Shown: positions 43,062 to 52,700 of the stretch, in pieces
Layout: every line of letters starts with the position of its first letter
Numbering within the stretch: the stretch's first letter is position 1
Source: Brachybacterium aquaticum
GTDB lineage: Bacteria; Actinomycetota; Actinomycetes; Actinomycetales; Dermabacteraceae
Assembly: GCF_014204755.1 (NCBI RefSeq)
Contig: NZ_JACHLZ010000001.1
Coordinates: forward strand, 2,914,001 to 2,978,000
Length of the DNA: 64,000 nt
Direction of reading: 5' to 3'
Notes under the pieces: generated by a model
Told to the model about the DNA's origin: nothing
Databases searched by the model: none
The model's input: only the letters and a program-made list of their open reading frames with translations
Program-made: the position numbers and the translations under genes

Positions 43062-44012
43062 TCAGCCCCCGAGCACCATCACGGTCTTCACCGCGATAAG
43101 CACCACGCACAGCAGCACCGCTGCGACCACCACGCCGGTGTGCAGCAGGGCGGAGCGCCTGGCGAGGGCCTCGCGGTCGGCGCCCGGGGTGGCCTTGGGG
43201 CGCAGGGCGAACATGCCGGCGGTGACCAGCGCACCGAAGACGAGTCCGCCGAGGTGGCCCTGCCAGGAGATGTTCGGGAACGTGAAGGTGATGACGAGGT
43301 TCAGCGCGATGAGCACCAGGATCTGCGCGGTCTGCCCGCCGAGGCGCCGGTTGACGATGAACATCGCCGCGAACAGGCCGAACACGCCGCCGCTGGCGCC
43401 GACGGTGCCGGTCACCCACGACTGGCCCATCGGGTCGGCGAGCAGATAGACGGCCGTGTGACCGCCGAGCACGGAGACGAGGTACACCGCGGCGTAGCGG
43501 ACGTGGCCGAGGGTCTGCTCGAGGTACTGCCCCACCGCCCACAGCGCGTACATGTTCAGCGCCAGGTGCATGATCCCGCCGTGCAGGAACCCGGCGCTGA
43601 GGAAGGTCCACGGCATGGCGAGCGCACGGAAGGGCGCGAAGATGCCCAGCTGCTCGACGATCTGCGGGGCGACCATCTGCCCGAGGTACGCCAGGACGCA
43701 CAGCGCGATGAGCGTGTAGGTGACCACGGGGGTGCGCTTGCCCATGCGCCCGCCCATGGCGGTGCGGGGCCGGGCACTCGCCTGCTGACGGGCGATGTCG
43801 CGCTCGCAGTCCACGCACAGCACGCCGACGTCGGTGGGGCGCTGGCACTCGGGGCAGGCGGGGCGGTCGCAGCGCTTGCAGCGCACGTAGCTCACCCGGT
43901 CGGGGTGGCGGGGGCAGACGGGCTGGCCCGGCGGCTGTCCCTGCGGGGGCCCCTGGGGCGGCGGGGCGTCGTCGGCGCTGTAGCCGTAGGTGGGTCGATC
44001 CATGGCGCTCAT
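43062..44012 (-). CDS. rhomboid intramembrane serine protease with N-terminal zinc-binding module
   Basis: A 316-residue protein. The first 80 residues hold a B-box-like Cys/His module (CPRHPDRVSYVRCKRCDRPA, CPECQRP, CVDCERD). The rhomboid core follows with six to seven helices: FLHGGIMHLALNMYALWAVG, catalytic Ser in GTVGASGGVFGLFAA and His in ISWQGHLGGLVFG. It cleaves substrates inside the membrane. Rhomboid beside ppiA and a DUF5324-type gene is a common arrangement not far from the replication origin in actinobacteria. The start may be the ATG at 44012 or 44003. Confidence 0.93.
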   Translation of the reverse strand: MSAMDRPTYGYSADDAPPPQGPPQGQPPGQPVCPRHPDRVSYVRCKRCDRPACPECQRPTDVGVLCVDCERDIARQQASARPRTAMGGRMGKRTPVVTYTLIALCVLAYLGQMVAPQIVEQLGIFAPFRALAMPWTFLSAGFLHGGIMHLALNMYALWAVGQYLEQTLGHVRYAAVYLVSVLGGHTAVYLLADPMGQSWVTGTVGASGGVFGLFAAMFIVNRRLGGQTAQILVLIALNLVITFTFPNISWQGHLGGLVFGALVTAGMFALRPKATPGADREALARRSALLHTGVVVAAVLLCVVLIAVKTVMVLGG

Positions 44013-44106
44013 TCCATCACGCGCGCCTGGGGCGGGGCGGGGCGCGCCGGCCGACGGGGCGCCCGCCCGCTCGGGGCCCGCCGGCCGACGCCCGCCCGCC
44101 CCTGCC

Positions 44107-45258
44107 TCAGCTCGCGAAGGGGAACGCTGCGTACCGCTTCTCGAACCGCGCCCGCTGCGGGTCGCTGATCGGGGCGAGGGCGGTGAGGTCCAGTCGCCGC
44201 TTCGCCCCGGAGCCGGCGCGGGTCCACACCCCGACCACCTCGCCGCGGCGGAGTGCGGAGCGCTTGAACACCCCGTTGTTGCCGGGCACGAGGGCGCGGT
44301 GGCGGTCCTCGTCCATGAGGTAGAGGCGGTCGCGGTAGCCGAGCACGAGCTCGTCGAAGCCGGGCAGGAGCAGCTCGCGCATCGTCTCCTTCTCGAGCTC
44401 GGCGTACTCCTCCATCAGGCCCGGCCGCCAGTACAGCCGCTCGCCGTCGCCGCCGCGGGCCTCGTCGGCGCGGGCGTGGAGGCGGCCCTGGGCGTCGGCG
44501 TAGCCGCTCTCGAGCTCGGCCTCGACGCCGGGCAGGACCTGGCGCAGCAGGCCGAGGGGCAGCTTGGACCACCAGGCGAGGTCCCGCTCCCCCGCCGGGC
44601 CGTGGCTGGTGAAGTAGCGCCGGGCGAGCTCGGCCGCGGCGCCGGCGCGGTCGCCGTTGAAGCCGCCCTCGAGGTCGGTCCCGGCCGGCAGCCAGTCGCG
44701 GGCGAGGACCACGGTCATCTCGCCCTCGCGCCAGGGCCCGTAGGCGGCATGCCCCATGGAGATGAGCTCGGCGAGCAGGTGGTAGCCGCGCCCGCCCTTC
44801 CCGCCGATCCCGGCCTGCTCCCACGCCTGCTGCACCTCGGCGCGCAGCACCCCACGACCGACGCCCCGCTGCGAGCGCGGCGCGGCGAGCTCCTCGAGGA
44901 CCTCGCGGGCGCGCTCCACGTCACGCTCGGTGAGCTCGAGATGGGGCCGACGGGAGATCGCGGCGCGCAGCGGGCCCTCGACGCAGAGCTCCGTGAGCCA
45001 GGCGAGGGTGTCCGCGGCGACGGCGAAGACCGTCCCGCGCATCGGGTAGCCGCGCACCACCTCCCCGGCGTCGAGCGCGGCGAGGACGGGGGCGAGGTCG
45101 CCGCCGGTGCGCAGGGCGAGGGAGGCGAGCACGCCGGGCAGGTCCTGACCCTGATGGGCACCGAAGGCGCGTGCGGCGTCGGCCGGGGTCTCGAACCGGG
45201 TCGGGCCGGCAACGCCCTGGGCGAGGATCCGGGCGCCGGCGAGATGTCGCGAGGTCAT
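44107..45258 (-). CDS. winged-helix DNA-binding protein, AlkX/HTH_42 family
   Basis: A 383-residue protein of the HTH_42 (DUF1006, AlkX/YcaQ-like) family. Typical features: LAGARILAQGVAGPTRFETP, FGAHQGQDLPGVLASLALRT with a QxQ motif, VVRGYPMRGTVFAVAADTLA, and the C-terminal LLLPGFDELVLGYRDR and HRALVPGNNGVFKRSALRRG. Studied relatives (azinomycin-resistance AZL, YcaQ) are DNA glycosylases that unhook crosslinks and use QxQ or QxD. Many actinobacterial members are untested, so a repair role is plausible, not shown. Confidence 0.8.
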   Translation of the reverse strand: MTSRHLAGARILAQGVAGPTRFETPADAARAFGAHQGQDLPGVLASLALRTGGDLAPVLAALDAGEVVRGYPMRGTVFAVAADTLAWLTELCVEGPLRAAISRRPHLELTERDVERAREVLEELAAPRSQRGVGRGVLRAEVQQAWEQAGIGGKGGRGYHLLAELISMGHAAYGPWREGEMTVVLARDWLPAGTDLEGGFNGDRAGAAAELARRYFTSHGPAGERDLAWWSKLPLGLLRQVLPGVEAELESGYADAQGRLHARADEARGGDGERLYWRPGLMEEYAELEKETMRELLLPGFDELVLGYRDRLYLMDEDRHRALVPGNNGVFKRSALRRGEVVGVWTRAGSGAKRRLDLTALAPISDPQRARFEKRYAAFPFAS

Positions 45259-45320
45259 GACTCGAGAGTACGGAGCGGGCGGACCGGACCTGTCCTCACG
45301 CGCCGTGCACCGGCACGATC

Positions 45321-45366
45321 AGGTAAGGCGAGCCTTCCATCACCACAGCTCAGGAGAGCCTTACCT
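45321..45366. promoter_or_regulatory. paired DtxR/iron-box-like sites
   Basis: AGGTAAGGCGAGCCT (45321-45335) and, on the other strand, AGGTAAGGCTCTCCT (45352-45366) resemble the DtxR/IdeR core AGGTTAGGCTAACCT and each other. Together they also make a large imperfect inverted repeat. They lie 40-85 bases upstream of the VIT-type transporter start. Confidence 0.6.
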
Positions 45367-45374
45367 TGCTTGTC

Positions 45375-45387
45375 TGGACTAAGTCCA
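45375..45387. promoter_or_regulatory. short perfect inverted repeat before the transporter start
   Basis: TGGACT-A-AGTCCA is a 6+1+6 palindrome 18 bases before the ATG at 45405. It may be another regulator site or part of the transcript leader. Confidence 0.5.
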
Positions 45388-45404
45388 AAGAGTACCGTGG
45401 AGCC

Positions 45405-46283
45405 ATGACGCTCCTCGAACCCACCGCATCCCGCACCGACGGCGCCACCGCGCGGCCCGTCGGCAGCGGCCCCGAGTCCGCGCGGCAGCACGACTCCGCG
45501 CCGCACCCGGGCGCGGAGGGCAAGGACGCCTCGCCCAAGGACGCCTCGCCCGAGGACTCCTCGACGAAGGACTCCCCCGGCCGCAGCCACCACGACAAGG
45601 AGCGCAGCTCTCGCTCCGAGAAGGTGAACCGTCTGCGCGCCGGGGTGCTCGGCGCGAATGACGGCATCGTCTCGGTCGCGGGCCTCGCCGTCGGCGTCGC
45701 CGGTGCCACCACCGACACCCGCTGGCTGCTGATCGCCGGTCTCGCCTCGCTGATCGCGGGCGCGCTGTCCATGGCGATGGGCGAGTACGTCTCGGTCTCC
45801 ACCCAGCGCGACACCGACCGCGCCCTCATCGAGCGGACCCGCCGCGACCTCGCCGCGGACCCCACCGGGGAGCACACGCACCTGGTCGAGTCCCTCGCCG
45901 AGACCGGGATCCCGGACGACGTGGTGGAGGACGTGGCCGACTCGCTCGAGCGGCACGACGCCCTGCGCGCCCACACCCGCTTCCGCCACAACGTGGAGGA
46001 CGACGAGGTCGTCTCCCCGCTCGGCGCCGCGATCGCCTCGCTGATCTCGTTCTCCATCGGCGGCACGATCCCGCTGCTGGCGATCCTGCTCTCGCCGCCG
46101 GTGCTGCGCCTTCCGATGACGATGCTCGCCGTCGTCGTCGCGCTCGCCCTGCTCGGCTGGGCCAGCGCGAAGCTCGGCCAGTCCCAGGCCCGCCGCGCCA
46201 CGGTCCGCACCATCATCGGCGGTCTGCTCGCGATCCTGGTGACCTACGGGATCGGCGCGGCCCTCGGCGTCGCCGTCGGCTGA
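45405..46283 (+). CDS. VIT1/CCC1-family metal (iron/manganese) transporter
   Basis: A 292-residue protein. A polar N-terminus of about 65 residues contains a KDASP repeat; then RLRAGVLGANDGIVSVAGLA is the family signature in helix 1, LIAGALSMAMGEYVSVSTQR helix 2, a cytosolic metal-binding loop rich in Glu/His (about 155-205), and three further helices. Known members export or sequester ferrous iron or manganese. The upstream iron-box-like pair fits iron control by a DtxR-type protein. The start is the ATG at 45405; the longer open frame (45366) would run into the operator region. Confidence 0.92.
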   Translation: MTLLEPTASRTDGATARPVGSGPESARQHDSAPHPGAEGKDASPKDASPEDSSTKDSPGRSHHDKERSSRSEKVNRLRAGVLGANDGIVSVAGLAVGVAGATTDTRWLLIAGLASLIAGALSMAMGEYVSVSTQRDTDRALIERTRRDLAADPTGEHTHLVESLAETGIPDDVVEDVADSLERHDALRAHTRFRHNVEDDEVVSPLGAAIASLISFSIGGTIPLLAILLSPPVLRLPMTMLAVVVALALLGWASAKLGQSQARRATVRTIIGGLLAILVTYGIGAALGVAVG

Positions 46284-46374
46284 GCGGTCGCCGTCGACCG
46301 AGCAGTCGACGTCGGCCGGCAGCCCACCCGGGCCGATCCGTCGGCCGACCCCCACACACAACCCCCGCACACAG

Positions 46375-46430
46375 GAGCGCCGCCGGCGCCTCCCGCACCC
46401 TCTCGGGCTGGGGGGGCGCCGGCGGCGCTC
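46375..46430. terminator. bidirectional hairpin terminator
   Basis: GAGCGCCGCCGGCGCC (46375-46390) pairs perfectly with GGCGCCGGCGGCGCTC (46415-46430) between the convergent transporter and ppiA genes, with a 24-base loop. Confidence 0.85.
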
Positions 46431-46460
46431 ACTGCGGTGGGCGGCGGACCGCCCGGCCGG

Positions 46461-47000
46461 TCACTTCTCGATGGTGACCTTCTCGATGACGACGTCCTCG
46501 AGGGGACGGTCGCGCATGTCGGTCTTCACGGACGCGATCTCGTCGACGACCTTCTTGGAGTCCTCGTCGGCGACCGCGCCGAACACGGTGTGCTTGCCGT
46601 GCAGGTGCGGGGTGGGGCCCACGGTGATGAAGAACTGGGAGCCGTTGGTGCCGGAGGGGCGACCGGTCAGCGCGTTGCGGCGCTTGCCGGCGTTGGCCAT
46701 GGCGAGGACGTAGGGCTCGTTGAAGTTCTTCTCGGGCGAGATCTCGTCGTCGAAGGTGTAGCCGGGGCCGCCGGTGCCGGTGCCCAGCGGGTCGCCGCCC
46801 TGGATCATGAAGCCGGAGATGATGCGGTGGAAGATGACGCCGTCGTAGAACGGACGGGTGACCTTCTCGCCGGTCTCGGCGTCGGAGAACTCCTTGGAGC
46901 CCTCGGCCAGGCCCACGAAGTTCTCGACGGTCTTGGGTGCGTGGTTCGGGAACAGCTCGATGCGGATGTCCCCGTAATTGGTGTGCAGAGTTGCGAACAT
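46461..47000 (-). CDS. ppiA: cyclophilin-type peptidyl-prolyl cis-trans isomerase
   Basis: A 179-residue cytosolic cyclophilin. MFATLHTNYGDIRIELFPNH is the family start; active-site residues are in FHRIISGFMIQGGD (Arg, Phe, Gln), MANAGKRRNALTGRPSGTNG, SQFFITVGPTPHLHGKHTVF (Phe, Trp replaced by His). This Trp-to-His change is common in bacterial forms. It speeds proline isomerisation in folding proteins. The start is the ATG at 47000. Its rhomboid and DUF5324-type neighbours match the typical origin-near region of actinobacteria. Confidence 0.95.
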   Translation of the reverse strand: MFATLHTNYGDIRIELFPNHAPKTVENFVGLAEGSKEFSDAETGEKVTRPFYDGVIFHRIISGFMIQGGDPLGTGTGGPGYTFDDEISPEKNFNEPYVLAMANAGKRRNALTGRPSGTNGSQFFITVGPTPHLHGKHTVFGAVADEDSKKVVDEIASVKTDMRDRPLEDVVIEKVTIEK

Positions 47001-47203
47001 GGCGCAATCCTCGCACAGACGCCTCCCCGACCGGCTGGACGGCCGCACCTCCGTCCCGGCTGTGAGCGGTGTGGGCCCGTAGCGTTAGAGTTGTGCCACA
47101 CGGGTCCGTGACAGCAGAGTCTCCCCCCAGGGGTCACTGTGCCGTCCGGGCCCAGGGACCGCCGTCGGCCCGACCCGACGGATACGACCGAAAGGGGAAC
47201 CCC

Positions 47204-47992
47204 ATGGCGCTTTCCACCAAGCGTGAGGCCAAGAAGGCCGAGAAGCACGCGTCCAAGGCCGCCGACGCCGCGTCGGACGCGGTCAGCAGCACCGCCCAGA
47301 ACGCCCAGAAGGCGGTCGAGGAGCTGCAGAAGCTCGCCGCCCAGGTGGGCCCCGTGGTGTCCGAGGGCGCCCGCGAGGCGCGCTCCAAGGCGTCCGATCT
47401 GTACGGCCAGTACGCGCCCGAGGCGCAGGCCCGACTGCGCGAGCAGTCCGAGAAGCTGACCCAGAACCTCGGCCCGCGCGCGCAGAAGCTCCGCCACGAC
47501 GTGGAGGACGACTACCTGCCGCGTGCGAAGAAGACCGCCGAGACCACCGGTTCGGTGCTCAAGGCCGCCGTCGACGCCGCCCGCAAGGAGCTCGACAAGG
47601 GCCAGGGCGACATCCGCGCCGCGATCGTGGAGCCCACCCCGCAGAAGAAGAAGGGCCGCGCCGGCAAGGTCCTGCTCATCCTGGGCCTGGCCGCCGCCGG
47701 TGCCGCTGCGGGCTACATCGCCTGGCAGAAGACGCGTCCGGTCGAGGACCCGTGGGCGCCGCCGGCGGACTTCGCCCGCGCGCACTACCCCGCCTCGGCG
47801 GGCACCGAGTCCGACTCCTCGACCGTGTCCGACACCGTCGGCTCGGCCGACGCCGGTGACGTCGCCTCCGCCCTGAAGGGCGAGGACCGCTCCTCCGACG
47901 TGGAGCCCAAGGAGGTCAAGGTCGAGTCCGACGAGACCGCCTCCACCGCGGCCGACGAGGAGAAGCGCGGCAATCACCGCGGCGACGCCTGA
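47204..47992 (+). CDS. DUF5324-like membrane-anchored coiled-coil protein
   Basis: A 262-residue protein starting MALSTKREAKKAEKHASKAA. Its first 150 residues are helical Ala/Lys/Glu repeats, apolipoprotein-like; KKKGRAGKVLLILGLAAAGA then gives a single membrane helix, followed by WAPPADFARAHYPASAG and an acidic Ser-rich tail. This layout resembles the actinobacterial DUF5324 family found beside ppiA. Function unknown; an envelope or chromosome-linked structural role has not been shown. AAAGGGG precedes the ATG at 47204. Confidence 0.75.
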   Translation: MALSTKREAKKAEKHASKAADAASDAVSSTAQNAQKAVEELQKLAAQVGPVVSEGAREARSKASDLYGQYAPEAQARLREQSEKLTQNLGPRAQKLRHDVEDDYLPRAKKTAETTGSVLKAAVDAARKELDKGQGDIRAAIVEPTPQKKKGRAGKVLLILGLAAAGAAAGYIAWQKTRPVEDPWAPPADFARAHYPASAGTESDSSTVSDTVGSADAGDVASALKGEDRSSDVEPKEVKVESDETASTAADEEKRGNHRGDA

Positions 47993-48023
47993 TCCCAGGC
48001 CTTCCGCAGCGCGAGGCCCTCGC

Positions 48024-48737
48024 GTGACGCACGTGCCCGACGGCGCGGCGATCCCGTCCCCGGACGAGGAGCGCCGCGCCGTCGGCGCGTCCGGGGGCGG
48101 GGGCGCAGATGGGGTCGCGGCGGCCGACGGGGGCGTCCTGCCCTGCGCGCTGCTCACCTCCCGCCTGCGGCTCACTCCGGTCGCGGCGGCCGACGAGGCC
48201 GAGCTCTTCGCCCTCCATGCCGATCCCCGCGCCTTCGCGGAGGACTCCACCACCCCGCTCACCGACCCCGCGCAGATGCGCTGGGTGCTCGCGCAGTGGC
48301 GCGAGAGCTGGGCGCGGCACGGGATCGGATACGTCTGCGTGCGGGCGCGGGAGGGGGCGCAGTCGACGGGGGCGCGGCCTACGGGGGCGCGCGACGAGCT
48401 CCCGCCTGGGCTGCTCGGCGTCGTCGGCCTCGCCCCGCTCACCACGGGCGCGGGCGAGGAGCTCCTCAGCGCCTACTGGCGCCTCTCCCCCGCCGTGACC
48501 GGCCGCGGCGTCGCGACCGAGGCGATGTCCGCCTTGCTCGCGGACCCGCATCTCGGTCCGGGGAACCGCGAGGTCGTCGCGATCACGGCTGCAGGCAACG
48601 GGCCCTCCCGCGCCCTCGCCGCCCGGCTCCGCTTCCGTTCTGCTCCGTCGGACGGCCCCGTGCCCGGCGGCCGCCCGGACGACGTACTGCTGGTCCGCCC
48701 GGGCGGCGCCCCGCCGGGCCGCACGCCCGCTCCTTAG
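48024..48737 (+). CDS. GNAT family acetyltransferase
   Basis: A 237-residue protein starting at GTG 48024. The RimJ/RimL-like core follows a Gly/Ala-rich N-terminal 40 residues: LTSRLRLTPVAAADEAELFA, VLAQWRESWARHGIGYVCVR, GLLGVVGLAPL, AYWRLSPAVTGRGVATEAMS (motif A) and AGNGPSRALAARLRF. The substrate is unknown. It ends 10 bases before the GluQRS start, so they may be cotranscribed. Confidence 0.82.
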   Translation: MTHVPDGAAIPSPDEERRAVGASGGGGADGVAAADGGVLPCALLTSRLRLTPVAAADEAELFALHADPRAFAEDSTTPLTDPAQMRWVLAQWRESWARHGIGYVCVRAREGAQSTGARPTGARDELPPGLLGVVGLAPLTTGAGEELLSAYWRLSPAVTGRGVATEAMSALLADPHLGPGNREVVAITAAGNGPSRALAARLRFRSAPSDGPVPGGRPDDVLLVRPGGAPPGRTPAP

Positions 48738-48747
48738 ACTGACGCGC

Positions 48748-49704
48748 ATGCCAGACGCCTCCCGACCCTCCGGCGACCCCGTCGGCCGACCCGCCGGGCA
48801 CCCCGTCGGCGCGGGCCGCTACGCACCGTCCCCGAGCGGCGATCTGCATCTCGGGAATCTGCGCACGGCCCTGCTCGCCTGGGTGCTCGCCCGTGGCACC
48901 GGCCGCGCCTTCCACCTGCGCATCGAGGACCTGGACCGGGTGCAGGAAGGCGCCGCCGCACGGCAGCTCGAGGATCTCGCCGCCCTCGGCATCGACTGGA
49001 ACGGAGAAGTCGTCCACCAGTCCGCCCGCCATGCCGCGCACGAGGCGGCGATCGCGTCCCTCCAGGAGCGCGACCTCGTCTTCGAGTGCTACTGCACGCG
49101 CCGCGAGATCCTCGAGGCGCCGTCGGCTCCGCACGCCCCACCCGGCGCCTACCCCGGCACCTGCCGCGACCTCTCCCCCGCAGAGCGCGAGGCCGGGCGC
49201 GCACGGATGACGGCGCTTGACCGCGAGCCCGCTCTGCGCCTGCGCGCCGAGGTGAGCTCCTGGCGGGTGCACGACCGCTGGGCCGGGGAGGTCACCGGGA
49301 CGGTGGACGATCTCGTGCTGCGCCGCGGCGACGGGGTCGTCGCCTACAACCTCGCGGTCGTCGTGGACGACGCGTACGCCGGCGTGGACCAGGTGGTCCG
49401 GGCCGACGACCTGCTCAGCTCCGCCCCACGCCAGGCGCACCTCGCTCACCTCCTCGGTCTGCCCGAGCCCGGTTATGCGCACGTCCCGCTCGCCGTGAAC
49501 ACGGCCGGGGTGCGCCTGGCGAAGCGCGACGGCGCCGTCACCCTGCGGGACCGGCTCGCGGCCGGGGAGGACGCCGGGGACGTGGTCGAGCGGATCGGGG
49601 ACTCGCTCGGGGTGCCGGGCTGCCGCACGGCCGCCGACCTGCTCGCGCGCTGGGATCCGGAGACCCTGTCGCGAGAGCCCTGGGTGGTGGACCTCCCCCG
49701 CTGA
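48748..49704 (+). CDS. gluQ: glutamyl-Q tRNA(Asp) synthetase
   Basis: A 318-residue GluRS-like enzyme without the anticodon-binding domain, which attaches glutamate to queuosine in tRNA-Asp. The adenylate-binding HIGH-type motif is GRYAPSPSGDLHLGNLRTAL; the KMSKS-like loop is GVRLAKRDGAVTLRD; zinc ligands are in FECYCTRRE and Y...GTC (C-x-C, Y, C). Also FHLRIEDLDRVQ. Length fits the family. Whether this organism makes queuosine cannot be told from the window. Confidence 0.93.
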   Translation: MPDASRPSGDPVGRPAGHPVGAGRYAPSPSGDLHLGNLRTALLAWVLARGTGRAFHLRIEDLDRVQEGAAARQLEDLAALGIDWNGEVVHQSARHAAHEAAIASLQERDLVFECYCTRREILEAPSAPHAPPGAYPGTCRDLSPAEREAGRARMTALDREPALRLRAEVSSWRVHDRWAGEVTGTVDDLVLRRGDGVVAYNLAVVVDDAYAGVDQVVRADDLLSSAPRQAHLAHLLGLPEPGYAHVPLAVNTAGVRLAKRDGAVTLRDRLAAGEDAGDVVERIGDSLGVPGCRTAADLLARWDPETLSREPWVVDLPR

Positions 49705-49781
49705 GGGGCCGGTGGCGCGGCGCCGGGCGACGGCCGGAGGGTCTGCCCCGCCACACTTGTCGGCAGCAGGTGACGAGATTG

Positions 49782-49797
49782 GATACACGAATGTATC
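49782..49797. promoter_or_regulatory. palindrome adjoining the YhgE/Pip start
   Basis: GATACA-CGAA-TGTATC is a perfect 6+4+6 inverted repeat ending one base before the GTG at 49798. A second overlapping dyad ACACGA-ATGTA-TCGTGT shares its centre. The layout fits a TetR-type operator; no TetR gene is in the window. Confidence 0.65.
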
Positions 49798-52700
49798 GTG
49801 TCGCCCGTGCAACGACTCCTGCGTGCTCTCCTCACCGCCCTCTCCTCAGCGCTGCGCACCGTCCTGACCGCTCTCGGGAGCGCGGGGACCGCCATCGGCC
49901 GCGGCCTCTCCGCCGCCGGTCGGGGCGCGGCCGCCCTCCTCCCCCGCGAGTGGAAGAAGCCGATCGCTGCCCTGTTCGTGACGGGTCTGGCCATGGTTCC
50001 GATGATCTACTCGGGGAACATGACCTGGTCCTTCCACGACCCCTCGAACAATCTCGACCAGATCACCGCGGCGGTGGTCAACGAGGACGTCGGCGCGGAC
50101 TCGACCGCCCCGGACGGCACGGTCTCCCACCTGGACGTCGGGGCCGAGTTCACGGACACGCTGCTGAGCAAGGACCAGCCCAACCTCTACCGCTTCGTGG
50201 AGGTTCCCGCCGCCGAGGCGCGGCAGGGCCTCGAGGACGGCACCTACGGGGCGACCGTCGAGATCCCCGCTGACTTCTCGGCGAACATCGCCTCTCTCGG
50301 GGGCGACGCCGAACAGGCCGCACCCGCGATGCTCACGGTCACCACGAACGACTCGGTGAACTACGTGGGCGGCAACTTCACCAAGTCCGTGGGGACGGCG
50401 CTCACCGAGGCGCTGCGCGGCAGCGTGCTCGAGCAGTACCTGGACCAGATCTACGTGGGCTTCACGAGCATCCACGACGGGCTCGTCGACGCCGCCGACG
50501 GCGCGAGCGACCTCGCCGACGGTGCCGCGACGCTGCACGACGGCACCGGGCAGCTCGTGGACGGCAGCACCCAGCTCGCCGACGGCACCGCCCAGGTCGC
50601 CGACGGCGCGCACTCTGCGGCCGACGGCGCCGCAACGCTGCACGACGGCACCGTCGACCTGGTGGTGGGACTGGACCAGCTCGCCGCCGGTGCGGTGACC
50701 CTGCAGGACGGCAGCGCCACCCTCGCCACCGGCGCCGGCGACCTCAGCAGCGGGCTCGCGACCCTGGACGCGAACAGCCCGACGCTGCGCAGCGGGGCCG
50801 ACGCCCTCGCCACCGGCACCTCCCAGCTCGCCGGCGGCGCCTCCGACCTCGCCACCGGTGCGGGACAGGTCGCGGACGGCACCCAGCTGCTGGAGGACAC
50901 GGTCACCGATGCCCAGCAGCGCGCCGCGGAGCTGGGGATCACGGAGCAGTCGGTGCAGACCACGAGCGACGACCTGGTCGACGCCATCGACGCCCTGGAC
51001 CGCGCGGCGAGCGGCATGCCGGGACGTCTCGACACCCCGATCAGCGATGCGAGCACGCTCTCCACCTCCGCCTCGACCCTGGACCAGGCCGTCTCGGACG
51101 TGGACGACGCTGCCCAGGACCTCGCCGACTCCACCGCCGACCGCGCCACGGACGCACGCACCGTGCGCGACGGCGCCGCGACGATCGGCGAGGACGTCTC
51201 CGGCCTCGACACCGCCGTGCAGGACGCCGCGGGCGCCGCCGCGACCGCCGCGGACAGCACCGGCACCGCCGCGGACACAGCCCGCACCTACACCGAGACC
51301 GTCGACGACCTCGCCACCCGCTGTGCGGACTCCGGCGCCGACCCCGCCTTCTGCCAGGAGCTCACCGACCTGTCGGCCGCCTCCCCGCAGGTGCGGGACG
51401 AGACCTCGACCGCCGCGACGGACGCGACCGGCGCGAACGACCTCGCGACCACCGCCGCCGACACCTCCACCGACGTCGCCGGCACCGCCGAGTCCATGAC
51501 CGGCGCCGCCGATTCCCTCGTCGACTACCTCGACGGGCTCGACACCGCGACGTCCACCCTCGCCGAGGGCACCTCGGCGCTCTCCGACACCACCACGACG
51601 ATCGCCGACGGCGCCTCCACGCTGCACGGCGACCTCACGACCGTGCAGCAGGACGCCGAGGCGGCCGTGCCCGCGCCCGCCTCGGGCCGCAGCGCGAGCG
51701 AGCTGGCCGGGGACCTGACCAGCCAGGCGCGCACCGCCGCGCAGGAGCTGCCCGAGGCGTACCGCCTGCTGGGCCAGGGGGCCGAGGACGTGCGCACCCT
51801 GAACTCCGGCGCCCAGCAGGTCTCCACCGGCGCCCAGCAGCTCGCCGACGCGAGCGGGACCGCCCGCGACGGCGCCTCGCAGCTGTCCTCGGGCATCGGC
51901 ACGTACACCGACGGGGTCGCCGCTGCGGACTCCGGCGCCCGCCAGGTCGCCTCCGGCGCGGACCAGCTCGCCGACGGGGCGGGGACCCTCGCCGACGGCG
52001 CGGCCTCCGCGGACGACGGCGCTCGCCGCCTGGAGGCCGGCGCGGACACCCTCGCGGACGGCACCGCCGAGCTGGCCACGGGCGCCGACCAGGCGGCCGA
52101 CGGGGCCGGGGAGCTCGAGGACGGCGCGGTCTCGGTCGACGAGGGCGCCGGGCAGCTCGCCGACGGGGCGGGCACGCTCGCCGACGGACTCGCGGACTCC
52201 GAGGACCAGGTCCCCTCCTACACCGACTCCGAGAGCCAGCACCTCGCCGAGACGGCCGCGGACCCGGTGCAGATGAGCTTCGTGCGCGACCACGAGCTGA
52301 CCCGCTTCGGCGAGGGCCTGGCCCCGCTCTTCCTGGCGATCAGCCTGTGGGTCGGCGGGATGGCGATCTTCCTGATGATGCCGCCGTTCTCCGCCGAGGC
52401 GATGGCCCGCGGCGTCGGCCCCGTGCGGCTCCTGGCCGGCGGGCTCGTCCCGGCGCTCCTGCTGGGCCTGGTCCAGACCGCGGTCGCGGTCGCCGCGCTG
52501 CGGTTCGGGGTGGGCATCGGGATCGAGCACATGGGCGCGTTCCTCGCCATGGCAGGACTGACGTCGCTCGTGTTCGTGGCGCTGAACCACGGCTTCGGTG
52601 CGCTGTTCGGCCCGGTCGGGAAGTTCGTGGCGCTGGTGCTGGTCGCCCTGCAGATCTCCGGGGCGGGCGGCACCTACCCGACCGGCACGCTGCCTGCCTT

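Noticed and set aside
42556-43449. A plus-strand open frame of 297 codons in the DnaA-box region
   Set aside because: It runs into the antisense of the rhomboid gene, lacks any motif or ribosome site and has no hydrophobic or domain pattern.
48583-49812. A 409-codon antisense frame across the GluQRS gene
   Set aside because: GluQRS carries all synthetase motifs on the plus strand; the antisense frame has none.
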